This document shows, in pieces, positions 36,144 through 45,738 of a stretch of 64,000 bases of DNA. Position 1 is the stretch's first letter. Each line of letters begins with the position of its first letter. Source of the DNA: Candidatus Rhodoferax odensensis (GTDB lineage Bacteria; Pseudomonadota; Gammaproteobacteria; Burkholderiales; Burkholderiaceae_C); the NCBI GenBank assembly GCA_016718405.1, contig JADKDJ010000033.1, positions 248,001 to 312,000 on the forward strand, read 5' to 3'. Made by a program: the position numbers and the translations under genes. Below the pieces are notes generated by a model that saw only the letters and a program-made list of their open reading frames with translations, was not told the origin of the DNA and did no database searches.

Positions 36144-37129
36144 GCTGGTTTTTCCGGTTTCTCGCGAGTCGTCTCCAAGACCCTAATGCGCTCGCGAAGG
36201 CTATGCAGTTGTTTTAGCGTGGCGGCGTTCTTTTCCCATGCCGCATTGTCGTCAATGGGAAACATGCCGGTGTAATGCCCGGGCTTGGCAATGGAACGCG
36301 TCACCACCGAGGCAGCCGATACGTTGACGTGGTCCGCCAACGTCAGGTGTCCCAGCACGATGGCGCCGCCGCCAATCGTGCAGTGCGCACCAATCACGGC
36401 GCTGCCGGCAACCCCGACACATCCAGCCATGGCGGTGTGTGCGCCAACGCGCACGTTGTGCCCGATCTGGATCAGGTTGTCGAGCTTCACACCGTCCTCA
36501 ATCACGGTATCTTGCAAGGCACCACGGTCAATGCAGGTGTTCGCGCCGATCTCGACATCGTCACCAACTCGCACCGCCCCGAGTTGTTCGATCTTTTCCC
36601 AGGCGCCCGCATTGGGCGCAAAGCCGAAACCGTCCGAACCGATCACAACACCAGGGTGAATCAGACAGCGTTCGCCTACGCTGCAGCCCTCGCCAACGGT
36701 GACGCGGGACATGAGTATGGTGCCTGCGCCGATGCGCGCGCCACGCTCAATCACGCACAAGGGCCCGACGCAAGCCTGCGGGTCCACCATCGCATCAGGA
36801 TCGACCACTGCACTGGCGTGCACGCGCGGTCGCTGTGGGCCCGGGTGATGCCGCTTCCACAACTGCGTGAGACGGGCGAAGTACAGGTAAGGTTGATCGA
36901 CGACGATGCAGGCGCCGCGGGTCAGCGCCAGCTCGCGCATGGTCGGCGCTACGATCACGCAACCGGCGCGGGACACTTTCAACTGCGATTGGTATTTGGG
37001 ATGAGCAAGAAAGCTCAGGTCCTGCGCCGTGGCCGATTCCAGCGGCGCCAGGCGATCAACTAGGAGATCGGCATTACCATGGAGCTCGCCACCCAGCGTC
37101 TCGACGATTAAAGCTAGACGCAGAGCCAC
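36140..37129 (-). CDS. lpxD: UDP-3-O-(3-hydroxyacyl)glucosamine N-acyltransferase
   Basis: 329 residues. An N-terminal uridine-binding domain (to about residue 95) is followed by a left-handed beta-helix (from VDPDAMVDPQACVG), with the catalytic His in NLIQIGHNVRVGAHTAM. A short C-terminal helix completes it. It adds the N-linked acyl chain in lipid A synthesis. skp is 27 bases upstream. Confidence 0.97.
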   Translation of the reverse strand: MALRLALIVETLGGELHGNADLLVDRLAPLESATAQDLSFLAHPKYQSQLKVSRAGCVIVAPTMRELALTRGACIVVDQPYLYFARLTQLWKRHHPGPQRPRVHASAVVDPDAMVDPQACVGPLCVIERGARIGAGTILMSRVTVGEGCSVGERCLIHPGVVIGSDGFGFAPNAGAWEKIEQLGAVRVGDDVEIGANTCIDRGALQDTVIEDGVKLDNLIQIGHNVRVGAHTAMAGCVGVAGSAVIGAHCTIGGGAIVLGHLTLADHVNVSAASVVTRSIAKPGHYTGMFPIDDNAAWEKNAATLKQLHSLRERIRVLETTREKPEKPA

Positions 37130-37156
37130 ACTTCTGAAATCCCGAACGCGACGCGC

Positions 37157-37675
37157 CTACTTGGCGTTGTTATTCAAGGCCTTGATGACCTTATCGGTGA
37201 TGTCATGCTTGGGGCTGATGTACACCGCCTCCTGAAGCACCACGTCGTACTTTTCCGCTTCGGCCACCTGCTTGACCACTTTGTTAGCGCGTTCGAGAAC
37301 CTGTTGCAGCTCTTCGTTCTTGCGCGAATTCAAGTCTTCCTGAAACTCGCGGCGCTTGCGCTGAAAATCCCTGTCCTGCTCCAACAATTGTTTCTGCCGC
37401 GTGTTCTTTTGGGTCTCCGACAAGGTTGGCGCTTCGCGCTCGAACTTGTCAACCAAGGCCTTCAGACTGGCACCCAGATCGACCAGTTCCTTCTCACGCT
37501 TGGAGAACTCCTGCTCAAGCTTGGCCTGTGCCGCCTTGGCGGTGCTCGCCTCCTTGAAGATGCGGTCCGTGTTGACGAACCCCATGCGGAATTCCTGCGC
37601 ATGTGCCGAGGAAAACATGACCAACAGGCCGATCAGGCCAGCCGCTGCGAACTGTGTGGAGGGCGTTTTCTTCAA
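37157..37675 (-). CDS. skp: Periplasmic chaperone OmpH/Skp
   Basis: 172 residues. A signal peptide (MKKTPSTQFAAAGLIGLLVMFSSAHA) is followed by the OmpH motif FRMGFVNTDRIFKEA, then two long charged helices (about 45-125) that form the tentacle coiled coil, and a return strand near KYDVVLQEAVYISP. It holds unfolded outer-membrane proteins en route to BamA. The start overlaps the bamA stop by 4 bases. Confidence 0.95.
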   Translation of the reverse strand: MKKTPSTQFAAAGLIGLLVMFSSAHAQEFRMGFVNTDRIFKEASTAKAAQAKLEQEFSKREKELVDLGASLKALVDKFEREAPTLSETQKNTRQKQLLEQDRDFQRKRREFQEDLNSRKNEELQQVLERANKVVKQVAEAEKYDVVLQEAVYISPKHDITDKVIKALNNNAK

Positions 37676-39963
37676 AATGTCGATCCAATCTGGAATTGCG
37701 TTCTCTCGATTCTATCGCCTGTGAACTTACGCAACGGGCGGGCCACAGCGATCCGCAATGGACCGACCGGCGAGATCCAGCTGACACCCAATCCAACCGA
37801 TGCACGCAGCTCCGAGACGTCGAACTTCTCCTGCTCGCCAAACACGTTGCCGACGTCCATGAAGCCATACAAGCGCAGGCTCTTGTCGTTGCCGGCACCG
37901 GGCACCGGCGCGATCAGTTCCGCGTTGAGCGTAATCTTCTTGGCCCCACCGATCCGAGCACCTGTCACATCATGCGGGCCCAGCGTTCCCTGCTCGAAGC
38001 CGCGCACCGAACCCAAACCGCCTGAGTAGAAATTCTTGAACACCGGGAACATGCGCCCACTCAGACCCTTGCCGAGCCCGAGTTCGCCGTTCAGCGCCAG
38101 GGTAAAACCTCGACCAAGCGGCAAATACTCCTGCGCCTGCAGGTTGACTCGCGCATAGCGCGCGTCGCCCACCAGCGCCAGCTCTGAGCTAACCCGCCGA
38201 TAGCGGCCGGCCGAGGGCACCAATGCGCTATCGCGGCTATCCCTGGACCACGCGACAGTGAGGGGAATGGTGGAACTTGCGTAGCCGTACTGGTTGGCAT
38301 AGACTAGGTAGGCCGCGGGTGTGGCGCTGCCGGGTCGGATCGTTGTGCGCTCAAACGAGGCTCCAAAGAACACCGTGTCGCTCTCGCTGAACGGCACCCC
38401 GAACTGCATGCCCGCACCGGAAGTGAGCAAGTCGTAGCTGGCCCCGGTCTCGGATGGTGGTGTCGCGGAGCGATAGTACAGATTCAGCGACCGGGAGACT
38501 CCGTCTGTCGTGAAATAGGGGTCAGTGGTATTGAACGAAATGACGCGATTGTTCTTGCTCGTGTTGAGATCAACGCCCAGGTAGTTGCCTGAGCCAAACA
38601 CGTTTTCCTGCTTGAGACCGAAGGAGAACGACAGTTTCTCTGACGACGAATAGCCCGCGCCGATGGTGAAACTGCCGGTCGGCTTCTCCACCACGTTGAG
38701 CGTCAGGTCAATCTGATCAACACTGCCGGGCACCTCGGTGGTTTCGAAATTGACTTCCTTGAAGTATCCCAGGCGGTCGACGCGGTCGCGCGAGCGCTTG
38801 ATCTTCTCGCCGTCGTACCACGCAGCCTCGAACTGACGGAATTCGCGCCGCACAACCTCGTCGCGTGTTCGGCTATTGCCTGCTACATTGACCCGTCGAA
38901 CATAAGCACGGCGCGATGGGTCTGCACGCAACACCAAGGCGACCCGGTTGTTGGCACGGTCGATCTCCGGAACGGCATCAACGCGAGCAAAGGCATAACC
39001 AAAGTTGCCAAAGTAGTCGGTGAAGGCCTTGGTCGTCTGGGCTACCCGCGCCGCGTTGTAGGCTTCGCCAGGGACGACCGTGATCAGCGACTTGAACTCG
39101 TCATCCTTGCCGAGGTAGTTGCCCTCGATCTTGATCGCGGACACCACGAAGCGCTCACCCTCGGTGATGTTGATCGTGATGGCGATGTCCTGCTTGCTGG
39201 GGGAGATGGCAACCTGCGTCGAGTCCACTTTGACTTCCAGATACCCTCTGGCCAGGTAGTAGGAGCGCAAAGTCTCTATGTCCGCATTGAGCTTGGCCCG
39301 CGCATAGCGGTCTGCTTTGGTGTACCAGCTGAGCCAACCGCCAGTTTCAAGCTCGAACAAGCCGCGCAAAGTAGATTCCGAGAACGCCTGATTGCCGACG
39401 ATCCGGATTTCCTTGATCTTCGCGGGCTCACCCTCGGTCACGCTGAATGACACGTTGACCCGGTTTCTCTCTACCGGGGTAATGGTTGTGACGACTTCCG
39501 CGCCATAGAGGCTGCGGTTGATGTATTGCTGCTTGAGCTCCTGCTCGGCCCGGTCAATTAAGGCTTTGTCGTAGGGGCGTCCGTCGGTCAAGCCGACATC
39601 CTTCAAGGCTTTCTTGAGGGCATCCTTGTCGAATTCCTTCGCCCCGACAAACTCGACGTCGGCAATCGTCGGTCGCTCCTCCACGATGACGACGACGACG
39701 TTGTCCTTGACCTCGATTCGCACGTCCTTGAAGAGACCTAACCCGAACAAGGCGCGAATGGCCGCTGTGCCCTTGTCATCGTTGTAGGTGTCGCCCACGC
39801 GCACAGGCAGTGAAATGAAAATCGTGCCGGGCTCGACGCGCTGAAGACCCTCGACGCGAATGTCGCGTACGGTAAATGGGTCCACCGCCCAGGCAGCAGG
39901 TGCCACGAACAGCAAGGACACAACTGCGCAAACCGCGCGCATACGAAAACGATTGAATTGCAT
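37672..39963 (-). CDS. bamA: Outer membrane protein assembly factor BamA
   Basis: 763 residues from the ATG at 39963 (MQFNRFRMRAVC). The signal peptide ends near APAAWA; five POTRA domains follow (the first begins FTVRDIRVEGLQRV). The C-terminal barrel of about 380 residues contains the conserved loop-6 motif VRGFEQGTLGP and ends in Phe (FQIGSTF), the usual insertion signal. It is the core of the BAM complex. An in-frame TTG at 39984 is a less likely start. Confidence 0.97.
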   Translation of the reverse strand: MQFNRFRMRAVCAVVSLLFVAPAAWAVDPFTVRDIRVEGLQRVEPGTIFISLPVRVGDTYNDDKGTAAIRALFGLGLFKDVRIEVKDNVVVVIVEERPTIADVEFVGAKEFDKDALKKALKDVGLTDGRPYDKALIDRAEQELKQQYINRSLYGAEVVTTITPVERNRVNVSFSVTEGEPAKIKEIRIVGNQAFSESTLRGLFELETGGWLSWYTKADRYARAKLNADIETLRSYYLARGYLEVKVDSTQVAISPSKQDIAITINITEGERFVVSAIKIEGNYLGKDDEFKSLITVVPGEAYNAARVAQTTKAFTDYFGNFGYAFARVDAVPEIDRANNRVALVLRADPSRRAYVRRVNVAGNSRTRDEVVRREFRQFEAAWYDGEKIKRSRDRVDRLGYFKEVNFETTEVPGSVDQIDLTLNVVEKPTGSFTIGAGYSSSEKLSFSFGLKQENVFGSGNYLGVDLNTSKNNRVISFNTTDPYFTTDGVSRSLNLYYRSATPPSETGASYDLLTSGAGMQFGVPFSESDTVFFGASFERTTIRPGSATPAAYLVYANQYGYASSTIPLTVAWSRDSRDSALVPSAGRYRRVSSELALVGDARYARVNLQAQEYLPLGRGFTLALNGELGLGKGLSGRMFPVFKNFYSGGLGSVRGFEQGTLGPHDVTGARIGGAKKITLNAELIAPVPGAGNDKSLRLYGFMDVGNVFGEQEKFDVSELRASVGLGVSWISPVGPLRIAVARPLRKFTGDRIERTQFQIGSTF

Positions 39964-40013
39964 TTTTTGAAGTACGAAAATCAAGGCGGTGCCAAGCGGT
40001 GGCAGCTCGCGAG

Positions 40014-41375
40014 TTATCCAAACAAACGGCCGATGTCATTGAAGAGCGCAATGGACATCATCAAAATAAGCACGGCTACACCGCCGCGTTGCAAGCGCTC
40101 CATCCACGCGTCTGACACGCGACGCCCGGTGACTCCCTCCCAAAGATAATACATCAGGTGCCCGCCGTCGAGAACGGGTAGCGGCAGCAGGTTCAGCACA
40201 CCCAGACTGACACTGATCAAGGCCAAAAAAACAAGGTACTGCGTCAAACCAAGGCTGGCCGACTTGCCGGCATAGTCAGCAATCGTCAGCGGTCCGCTCA
40301 AATTGCTGAGCGACGCCTTGCCGACAATCATCTGACCCATCATGCGCACGGTCAGCCCAGCTACCTCCCAGGTGCGAACCACGGCCAGCTTCAAGCCATC
40401 AACCGGGCCGTGACGGACCAACACCAACTCGGGTGGGCCGCCTACGTAGGCGCCAATACGGCCGACCGGGCGGTCGTCGTCTTGTGCCACGTCCGGTCTG
40501 ACGGGCAACTCCAATACACGCTCACCCCGCTTGACGCGCCAAACCTGGCTCAATGCCTCATTGGCTACGACCGAAGCGCGAATCAGGTCCCGCAAATGCG
40601 CGCCATCGACAACCCCCGTAGAGCCGACGCGCTCGACCAGGTCGCCATCCTGGAGCCCGGCGCGCTGCGCTGCGCCACCAGCGGAAACCTTTCCTATAAC
40701 TGGAGCACTCAAGGGACCCACGACGCCGATTTCACGAAACAGCTTGGCGTTGGCCTCTTTGACGTTGAGGCTGCCAAAGTCCAGCGCCAGTTCGCGGGTA
40801 CCAGTACCCTTGACGCCTGATACCTCCAGGCGCAGCGCCTTTTGCTGCAGGGCCGCGCGCGTCATGATCCAGTGCAGCGATTCAAACGATTGGGTCACCT
40901 GCAAATCACCGTCTGCGATGGCCGCGCCGATGATGCGCTCACCGCCAACCAGACCCGCGCGTGCGGCAATGGAGTCGGCCACGGGTCTTGCCAATACCGG
41001 CGCCGCCGAGTGCACGCCAGTCCAATTCACGATCGCATAGAGCACGATCGCCAACACGAGATTGGCCACCGGTCCAGCCGAGACAATGGCCACACGCGAG
41101 CCCAAAGGCTGCGTGTTGAAGGCCAGGTGTCGCTCGTCTACGGGAACCGGCGCCTCGCGCTCGTCAAGCATCAAGACATAGCCGCCCAGGGGAAACGCAC
41201 CCAGGACAAACTCGGTCGGCGAGCCCTTGGGCTGCCATCTGGCGAGCGCACGGCCAAAGCCGATAGAGAACCGCAGCACCTTGACGCCACACAACCGTGC
41301 CATGGCATAGTGACCATACTCATGCACCGCGATCAACAGCCCCAGTGCCAGAACAAAGGCGCCCAGTGTCAACAT
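40014..41375 (-). CDS. rseP: Site-2 intramembrane protease RseP
   Basis: 453 residues. The zinc site HEYGH lies in the first membrane helix (LLIAVHEYGHYAMARLCGV); the second metal motif is LNLLPLPVLDGGHLMYY near the C-terminus. Two PDZ domains occupy the periplasmic middle. It cleaves anti-sigma factor RseA and signal-peptide remnants. It lies between dxr and bamA, the usual order. Confidence 0.96.
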   Translation of the reverse strand: MLTLGAFVLALGLLIAVHEYGHYAMARLCGVKVLRFSIGFGRALARWQPKGSPTEFVLGAFPLGGYVLMLDEREAPVPVDERHLAFNTQPLGSRVAIVSAGPVANLVLAIVLYAIVNWTGVHSAAPVLARPVADSIAARAGLVGGERIIGAAIADGDLQVTQSFESLHWIMTRAALQQKALRLEVSGVKGTGTRELALDFGSLNVKEANAKLFREIGVVGPLSAPVIGKVSAGGAAQRAGLQDGDLVERVGSTGVVDGAHLRDLIRASVVANEALSQVWRVKRGERVLELPVRPDVAQDDDRPVGRIGAYVGGPPELVLVRHGPVDGLKLAVVRTWEVAGLTVRMMGQMIVGKASLSNLSGPLTIADYAGKSASLGLTQYLVFLALISVSLGVLNLLPLPVLDGGHLMYYLWEGVTGRRVSDAWMERLQRGGVAVLILMMSIALFNDIGRLFG

Positions 41376-41389
41376 ACAACGCTCGCCAA

Positions 41390-42588
41390 TCAGGTGCCGA
41401 GGCGGCGTGCCACACCCGCAGCGACAAGTCTGGCCCGCGCATCAACCGCCAGCAGATCATCGAGCGACCGAGGGCAGCCAAGCTCGGTCTTGTCGAGCGT
41501 CTCAAGATTGACCGCATGGATCTGGTCAAACCGAATCTGGCCGTCAAGGAACGCAGCGACCCCGACCTCGTTGGCGGCATTCAGCACTGCCGTGGAACCA
41601 GAGGGCGCGCGCAGCACAGCCCAGGCCAATTGAAGTCCCGCAAAGCGCTGCGGGTGTCCGTTGGACGTTAGAGACTCAAAGGTCAACTCGCCCATCGCTC
41701 CAAAGTCCAGGGCCGCTGCGCCAGACGCTACGCGATCGGGCCACGACAGGCCGTAGGCAATCGGTACCCGCATGTCGGGGGTACCGAGCTGTGCCACGAC
41801 CGAGTGGTCGCGGTACTGCACCATCGAATGAATCACGCTCTGCGGATGGATGACAACCTCGATCTGCTGCGGATCCAGGCCAAACAGGTAACGCGCCTCG
41901 ATCACCTCCAGCGCTTTGTTCATCATGGTGGCAGAGTCCACCGATATCTTACGACCCATCACCCAGTTCGGGTGCGCACAGGCCTGCTGCGGCGTCACGT
42001 TACGCAGCATGGCCGGTTCATGCCGTCGAAACGGCCCCCCGGAGGCAGTCAGGATAATCTTGTCTATCTGCTGCGCCCAGACGCCACTGTCAGCCGGCAA
42101 CGACTGGAAAATAGCCGAGTGCTCGCTGTCGATCGGCAACAGCTTGGCGCCTCCCTGAGCCACGGCGGCCATGAACACATCAGCCCCGAGCACGATGGCT
42201 TCCTTGTTGGCCAGCAGCAGGCGTTTGCCGGCCGGGCAGCACTGATGCAGGGCGCCAATCCGGCCGCCCCGACGATGGCGGCCATGACCGCATCCACACT
42301 CTCGTGTGAGGCCACCATCAGGAGCGCGTCGGCACCCCACAACACCCGGGTGCCCAGGCCCAGGTCACGACATCGCTGCTGCAGCCGCAACCCGGGCTCG
42401 GCATTGGCCATCACCGCAAATTGCGGTTTGAACTTGACGCATTGGGCCACCATCAAGTCCACTTGTGTCGCCGCGGTCAAGGCAAACACCCCAAAGCGTT
42501 GAGGGTGCCGCTCGATCACATCCAGTGTGTTGGTCCCCACCGATCCGGTTGACCCGAGGATCGTCACTTGCAGCTTGGTGGTACTCAT
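41390..42588 (-). CDS. dxr: 1-deoxy-D-xylulose 5-phosphate reductoisomerase, frameshifted
   Basis: MEP-pathway enzyme making MEP from DXP with NADPH. The start at 42588 gives MSTTKLQVTILGSTGSVGTN, the NADPH-binding motif. The frame runs to about ASHESVDAVMAAIVGAAGLAP and then derails at 42232-42236. Adding one base (plus-strand C in GGCCGGGC) continues with AGKRLLLANKEAIVLG, DSEHSAIFQ, TASGGPFR and GRKISVDSATMMNKALEVIEA to the stop at 41390, about 399 residues in total, the normal length. The loss of one base is probably a sequence error. It overlaps cdsA by 4 bases. Confidence 0.93.
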
Positions 42589-43433
42589 AGGCTGCTTTGC
42601 AGCATCATCGCCAGAGGCAGGGTTGGCAGCAGCGCATCGACTCGGTCCAGCACACCCCCATGACCGGGCAGCAGGCCGCTGCTGTCTTTCACGCCGGCGC
42701 TGCGTTTGACCAACGATTCGACCAGATCGCCCACGACACTCATGGCCGCCATGAATAGCGCCGCGATCAGCATCAACCACCAGCCACGCTCGTAGGCCAG
42801 GCTGAACAGACTGGGCACCGCCACGCCGACTCCCGCGTCGGCCCAACGCCACACGCAGGCAAGGGCGGCAACTCCGACCATGCCACCCCAGACCCCTTCC
42901 CAACTCTTACCCGGGCTGATGCTGGGAGCGAGCTTGCCGCGACTGAAGCGACCGCCCCAAGTGCGCCCGGCAAAGTAGGCAAAGATGTCGGCGGCCCAGA
43001 CCAGCGACATGACCGACAGCAGGAAATTGACGCCGATCACACGTGCCTGCGCCACCGCCAGCCAGGCAAGCCACAGCGCCAGCAGGCCACCAAGCAAGCG
43101 CACCGCGCGAGGAATGCGCGCCCACGCGGTCACGCCACCGCGCAACATCCAAGCCCCGAGCAACACCCACAGACCACCAACCAGGCCCCAGAGCAGCGGC
43201 ATCTTCTGATCAAGCCAGCCGGCATGCCAGGAGGCCAGGCACATCAGGGCACAGACCGCGCCCAGACCAAGTGAAACGCGACCACCATAACGGACGAGTC
43301 GTCCCCACTCCCAGGCGCCAGCAGCAATCAAGACCAGCGCAACGCCACAAAAAGGCACCGGTGACGGATAGAACAACGCTGGCAGCAGAACCAGCAACAT
43401 GACCAGAGCCGTGATGACACGCTGTTTGAGCAT
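42585..43433 (-). CDS. cdsA: Phosphatidate cytidylyltransferase
   Basis: A 282-residue polytopic inner-membrane enzyme forming CDP-diacylglycerol. The family signature is complete near the C-terminus: SLVKRSAGVKDSSGLLPGHG followed by GVLDRVDAL. Eight or so hydrophobic segments precede it. It is 9 bases after uppS and overlaps dxr. Confidence 0.96.
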   Translation of the reverse strand: MLKQRVITALVMLLVLLPALFYPSPVPFCGVALVLIAAGAWEWGRLVRYGGRVSLGLGAVCALMCLASWHAGWLDQKMPLLWGLVGGLWVLLGAWMLRGGVTAWARIPRAVRLLGGLLALWLAWLAVAQARVIGVNFLLSVMSLVWAADIFAYFAGRTWGGRFSRGKLAPSISPGKSWEGVWGGMVGVAALACVWRWADAGVGVAVPSLFSLAYERGWWLMLIAALFMAAMSVVGDLVESLVKRSAGVKDSSGLLPGHGGVLDRVDALLPTLPLAMMLQSSL

Positions 43434-43442
43434 CTTTGTCCT

Positions 43443-44174
43443 TCAGACAGCCGAGGGCTGCTTCAATTGCGGTTCAAGCTGCTGCGATGTCCTGCCAAAT
43501 CGGCGCTCACGCGAACGAAATTCCTCAATGGCTGCATCCAGCGCCGCTTCATCAAAGTCCGGCCACAGCTTGTCACTGAAATAGAGTTCGGCGTAGGCAG
43601 CTTGCCACAACAGGAAATTGCTCAAGCGCTGCTCTCCGCCGGTGCGGATGATCAAGTCGGGCGGTGGCACGTGCGCCAGGGCCATCGCAGCATCCAGGCT
43701 CGCCTCGGTCACGGCCTGACCCCGGGCCGCCACCTGGGCAGCGGCCTGTGCAATGTCCCAGCGACCGCCGTAGTTGAAGCAGACATTGAGCACCAGCCTC
43801 GTGTTGCCCGCGGTTTCGGCTTGCGCCCGCGCCATTCCCGCGGCGACTTTGGATGACAGGCGAGCCCGCTCACCAACAAAGTGCAACGCCACGCCATCGG
43901 CCTTGAGTTGCGGCACCTCGCGCGACAAAGCGATAGCAAGCAGGTCCATCAAGCCCGACACTTCATCGGCGGGACGCTGCCAGTTCTCTGATGAAAAAGC
44001 GAAAACAGTCAGTACGGCCACCCCGCGCGCGGCGCACGCCTTGACAAATCGTCTCAGGACGTCAACACCCTGCTTGTGCCCGGCCACCCTGGGCAAGAAC
44101 CGCTGCGACGCCCAGCGACCATTGCCATCCATGACCACAGCAATGTGCCGTGGCGCTGAGCTCGGTTCCGTCAT
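43443..44174 (-). CDS. uppS: Undecaprenyl diphosphate synthase
   Basis: 243 residues from ATG 44174 (MTEPSSAPRHIAVVMDGNGR). A TTG at 44207 that overlaps the frr stop, with a GGCGG upstream, is an alternative. Catalytic Asp lies in VMDGNGRWA; FSSENWQRP and RTGGEQRLSNFLLWQAAYAE are further family motifs. It makes the C55 lipid carrier for peptidoglycan and O-antigen. Confidence 0.96.
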   Translation of the reverse strand: MTEPSSAPRHIAVVMDGNGRWASQRFLPRVAGHKQGVDVLRRFVKACAARGVAVLTVFAFSSENWQRPADEVSGLMDLLAIALSREVPQLKADGVALHFVGERARLSSKVAAGMARAQAETAGNTRLVLNVCFNYGGRWDIAQAAAQVAARGQAVTEASLDAAMALAHVPPPDLIIRTGGEQRLSNFLLWQAAYAELYFSDKLWPDFDEAALDAAIEEFRSRERRFGRTSQQLEPQLKQPSAV

Positions 44175-44203
44175 GCGTTGGTTGCGGGTTTTGGCCCTGG
44201 GGC

Positions 44204-44764
44204 TCAAACCGCCATGATGTCGTGTTCCTTGGCGGCCACCACTTGATCGATCTCGGCAATATGCCGGTCAGTCACTTTCTGGACTTCAGCCTCGGTGCGT
44301 TTCTGGTCGTCTTCGGACACCAGCTTGTCCTTCACGGCCCTCTTCACAGCCTCGTTGGCATCGCGGCGCAAGTTGCGCACGGCGATCTTGGCACTCTCAC
44401 CCTCGTTACGCACCAGTTTGGTCAGTTCCTTGCGGCGCTCCTCCGACATGACCGGCATCGGCACCCGGATCAGATCGCCCATGGAAGAAGGGTTAAGCCC
44501 CAGGTCGCTGTCGCGAATGGCCTTCTCGATCTTGGCGCCCATGCCCTTTTCCCAAGGCTGTACGCTGATCGTGCGCGCGTCGAGCAAGGAGACGTTGGCC
44601 ACCTGGCTGATTGGCAACATGGCCCCGTAGTAATCGACTGACACGGTATCGAGCAAAGCCGGATTGGCGCGACCGGTTCGGATTTTTGTCAGGTTGTTCT
44701 TGAAAGCGTTGATGGACTGATCCATTTTGGCTTGCAGTGTCTGCTTGATGTCAGCAATCGGCAT
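44204..44764 (-). CDS. frr: Ribosome recycling factor
   Basis: 186 residues. The helical domain carries RTGRANPALLDTVSVDYYGA, then PISQVANVSLLDARTISVQPWEKG and the C-terminal helix KDKLVSEDDQKRTEAEVQKVTD. It splits post-termination ribosomes together with EF-G. The pyrH-frr-uppS order is conserved. Confidence 0.97.
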   Translation of the reverse strand: MPIADIKQTLQAKMDQSINAFKNNLTKIRTGRANPALLDTVSVDYYGAMLPISQVANVSLLDARTISVQPWEKGMGAKIEKAIRDSDLGLNPSSMGDLIRVPMPVMSEERRKELTKLVRNEGESAKIAVRNLRRDANEAVKRAVKDKLVSEDDQKRTEAEVQKVTDRHIAEIDQVVAAKEHDIMAV

Positions 44765-44883
44765 GTCAATCTTCCTTGTCAGTGGCGGACAGCGCGGCTC
44801 ATGGCATCGCTTGTATCTGTTCCGCAGGGCTCATGTTTCGACGGTTTCCCGGTTGGCACACGTGGGGCGTCATTTTGACACGT

Positions 44884-45606
44884 TCACGCGTAAACCAAGG
44901 TTCCTTCGTCTTCGCCCATGACCACGCGCTTCAAGCCACCATGCTTGAAAATGGAGAACACCTTGACCGGCAGTTTTTGATCGCGACACAGCGCAAATGC
45001 GGTCGCATCCATGATCCCCAGATTGCGTGCGATGGCTTCGTCGAAAGACAATTTGGTGTAGCGCGTCGCAGTGGAATCCTTCTTGGGGTCGGCGGTGTAA
45101 ACGCCGTCAACCTTGGTCGCCTTCAACACAATCTGCGCACCGATCTCAGCCCCGCGAAGAGCGGCCGCCGTATCGGTGGTGAAGAATGGATTGCCGGTTC
45201 CTGCTGCGAAAATAACAACCTTGCCTTCCTCGAGGTACTGCAGGGCTTTTGGTCGAACATAGGGCTCGACCACCTGCTCGATTGCGATGGCAGACATCAC
45301 GCGCGCGGTCAAACCCGCCTTGTTCATGGTGTCGCCCAAGGCCAACGCATTCATCACAGTTGCAAGCATGCCCATGTAGTCCGCCGTGGCCCGATCCATC
45401 CCGACCGAACCGCCTGCCACGCCGCGAAAAATGTTGCCCCCACCAATCACGACAGCCACTTCGACGCCGAGCCGGGTTACCTCAGCCACCTCGTCGACGA
45501 TGCGCACGATGGTGTCGCGATTGATGCCGAACTGGTCGTCACCCATTAGAGCCTCGCCCGATAGCTTGAGTAGGATTCGTTTGTAAACGGGTTGGCGATC
45601 GGACAT
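44884..45606 (-). CDS. pyrH: UMP kinase
   Basis: A 240-residue-class enzyme of the amino-acid-kinase fold. The start at 45606 (MSDRQPVYKRILLKLSGEAL) has a strong AGGAGG site; the open extension to 45648 is spurious. Motifs: VAVVIGGGNIFRG, ATADYMGMLATVMNALAL and ATKVDGVYTADPKKD. It makes UDP and is GTP-activated and UTP-inhibited in the family. Confidence 0.97.
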   Translation of the reverse strand: MSDRQPVYKRILLKLSGEALMGDDQFGINRDTIVRIVDEVAEVTRLGVEVAVVIGGGNIFRGVAGGSVGMDRATADYMGMLATVMNALALGDTMNKAGLTARVMSAIAIEQVVEPYVRPKALQYLEEGKVVIFAAGTGNPFFTTDTAAALRGAEIGAQIVLKATKVDGVYTADPKKDSTATRYTKLSFDEAIARNLGIMDATAFALCRDQKLPVKVFSIFKHGGLKRVVMGEDEGTLVYA

Positions 45607-45738
45607 GGGGACCTCCTGGTTTTCGTGACGAATGTGACAGACAATCATGCCGGTTGGACACCGGCAGTGGCACTCCTGGCTAGCCCAGCTCAGAGCACCG
45701 CAAGAGCGGGGCCATGAGCAGACTCAAATCGCCAACAC

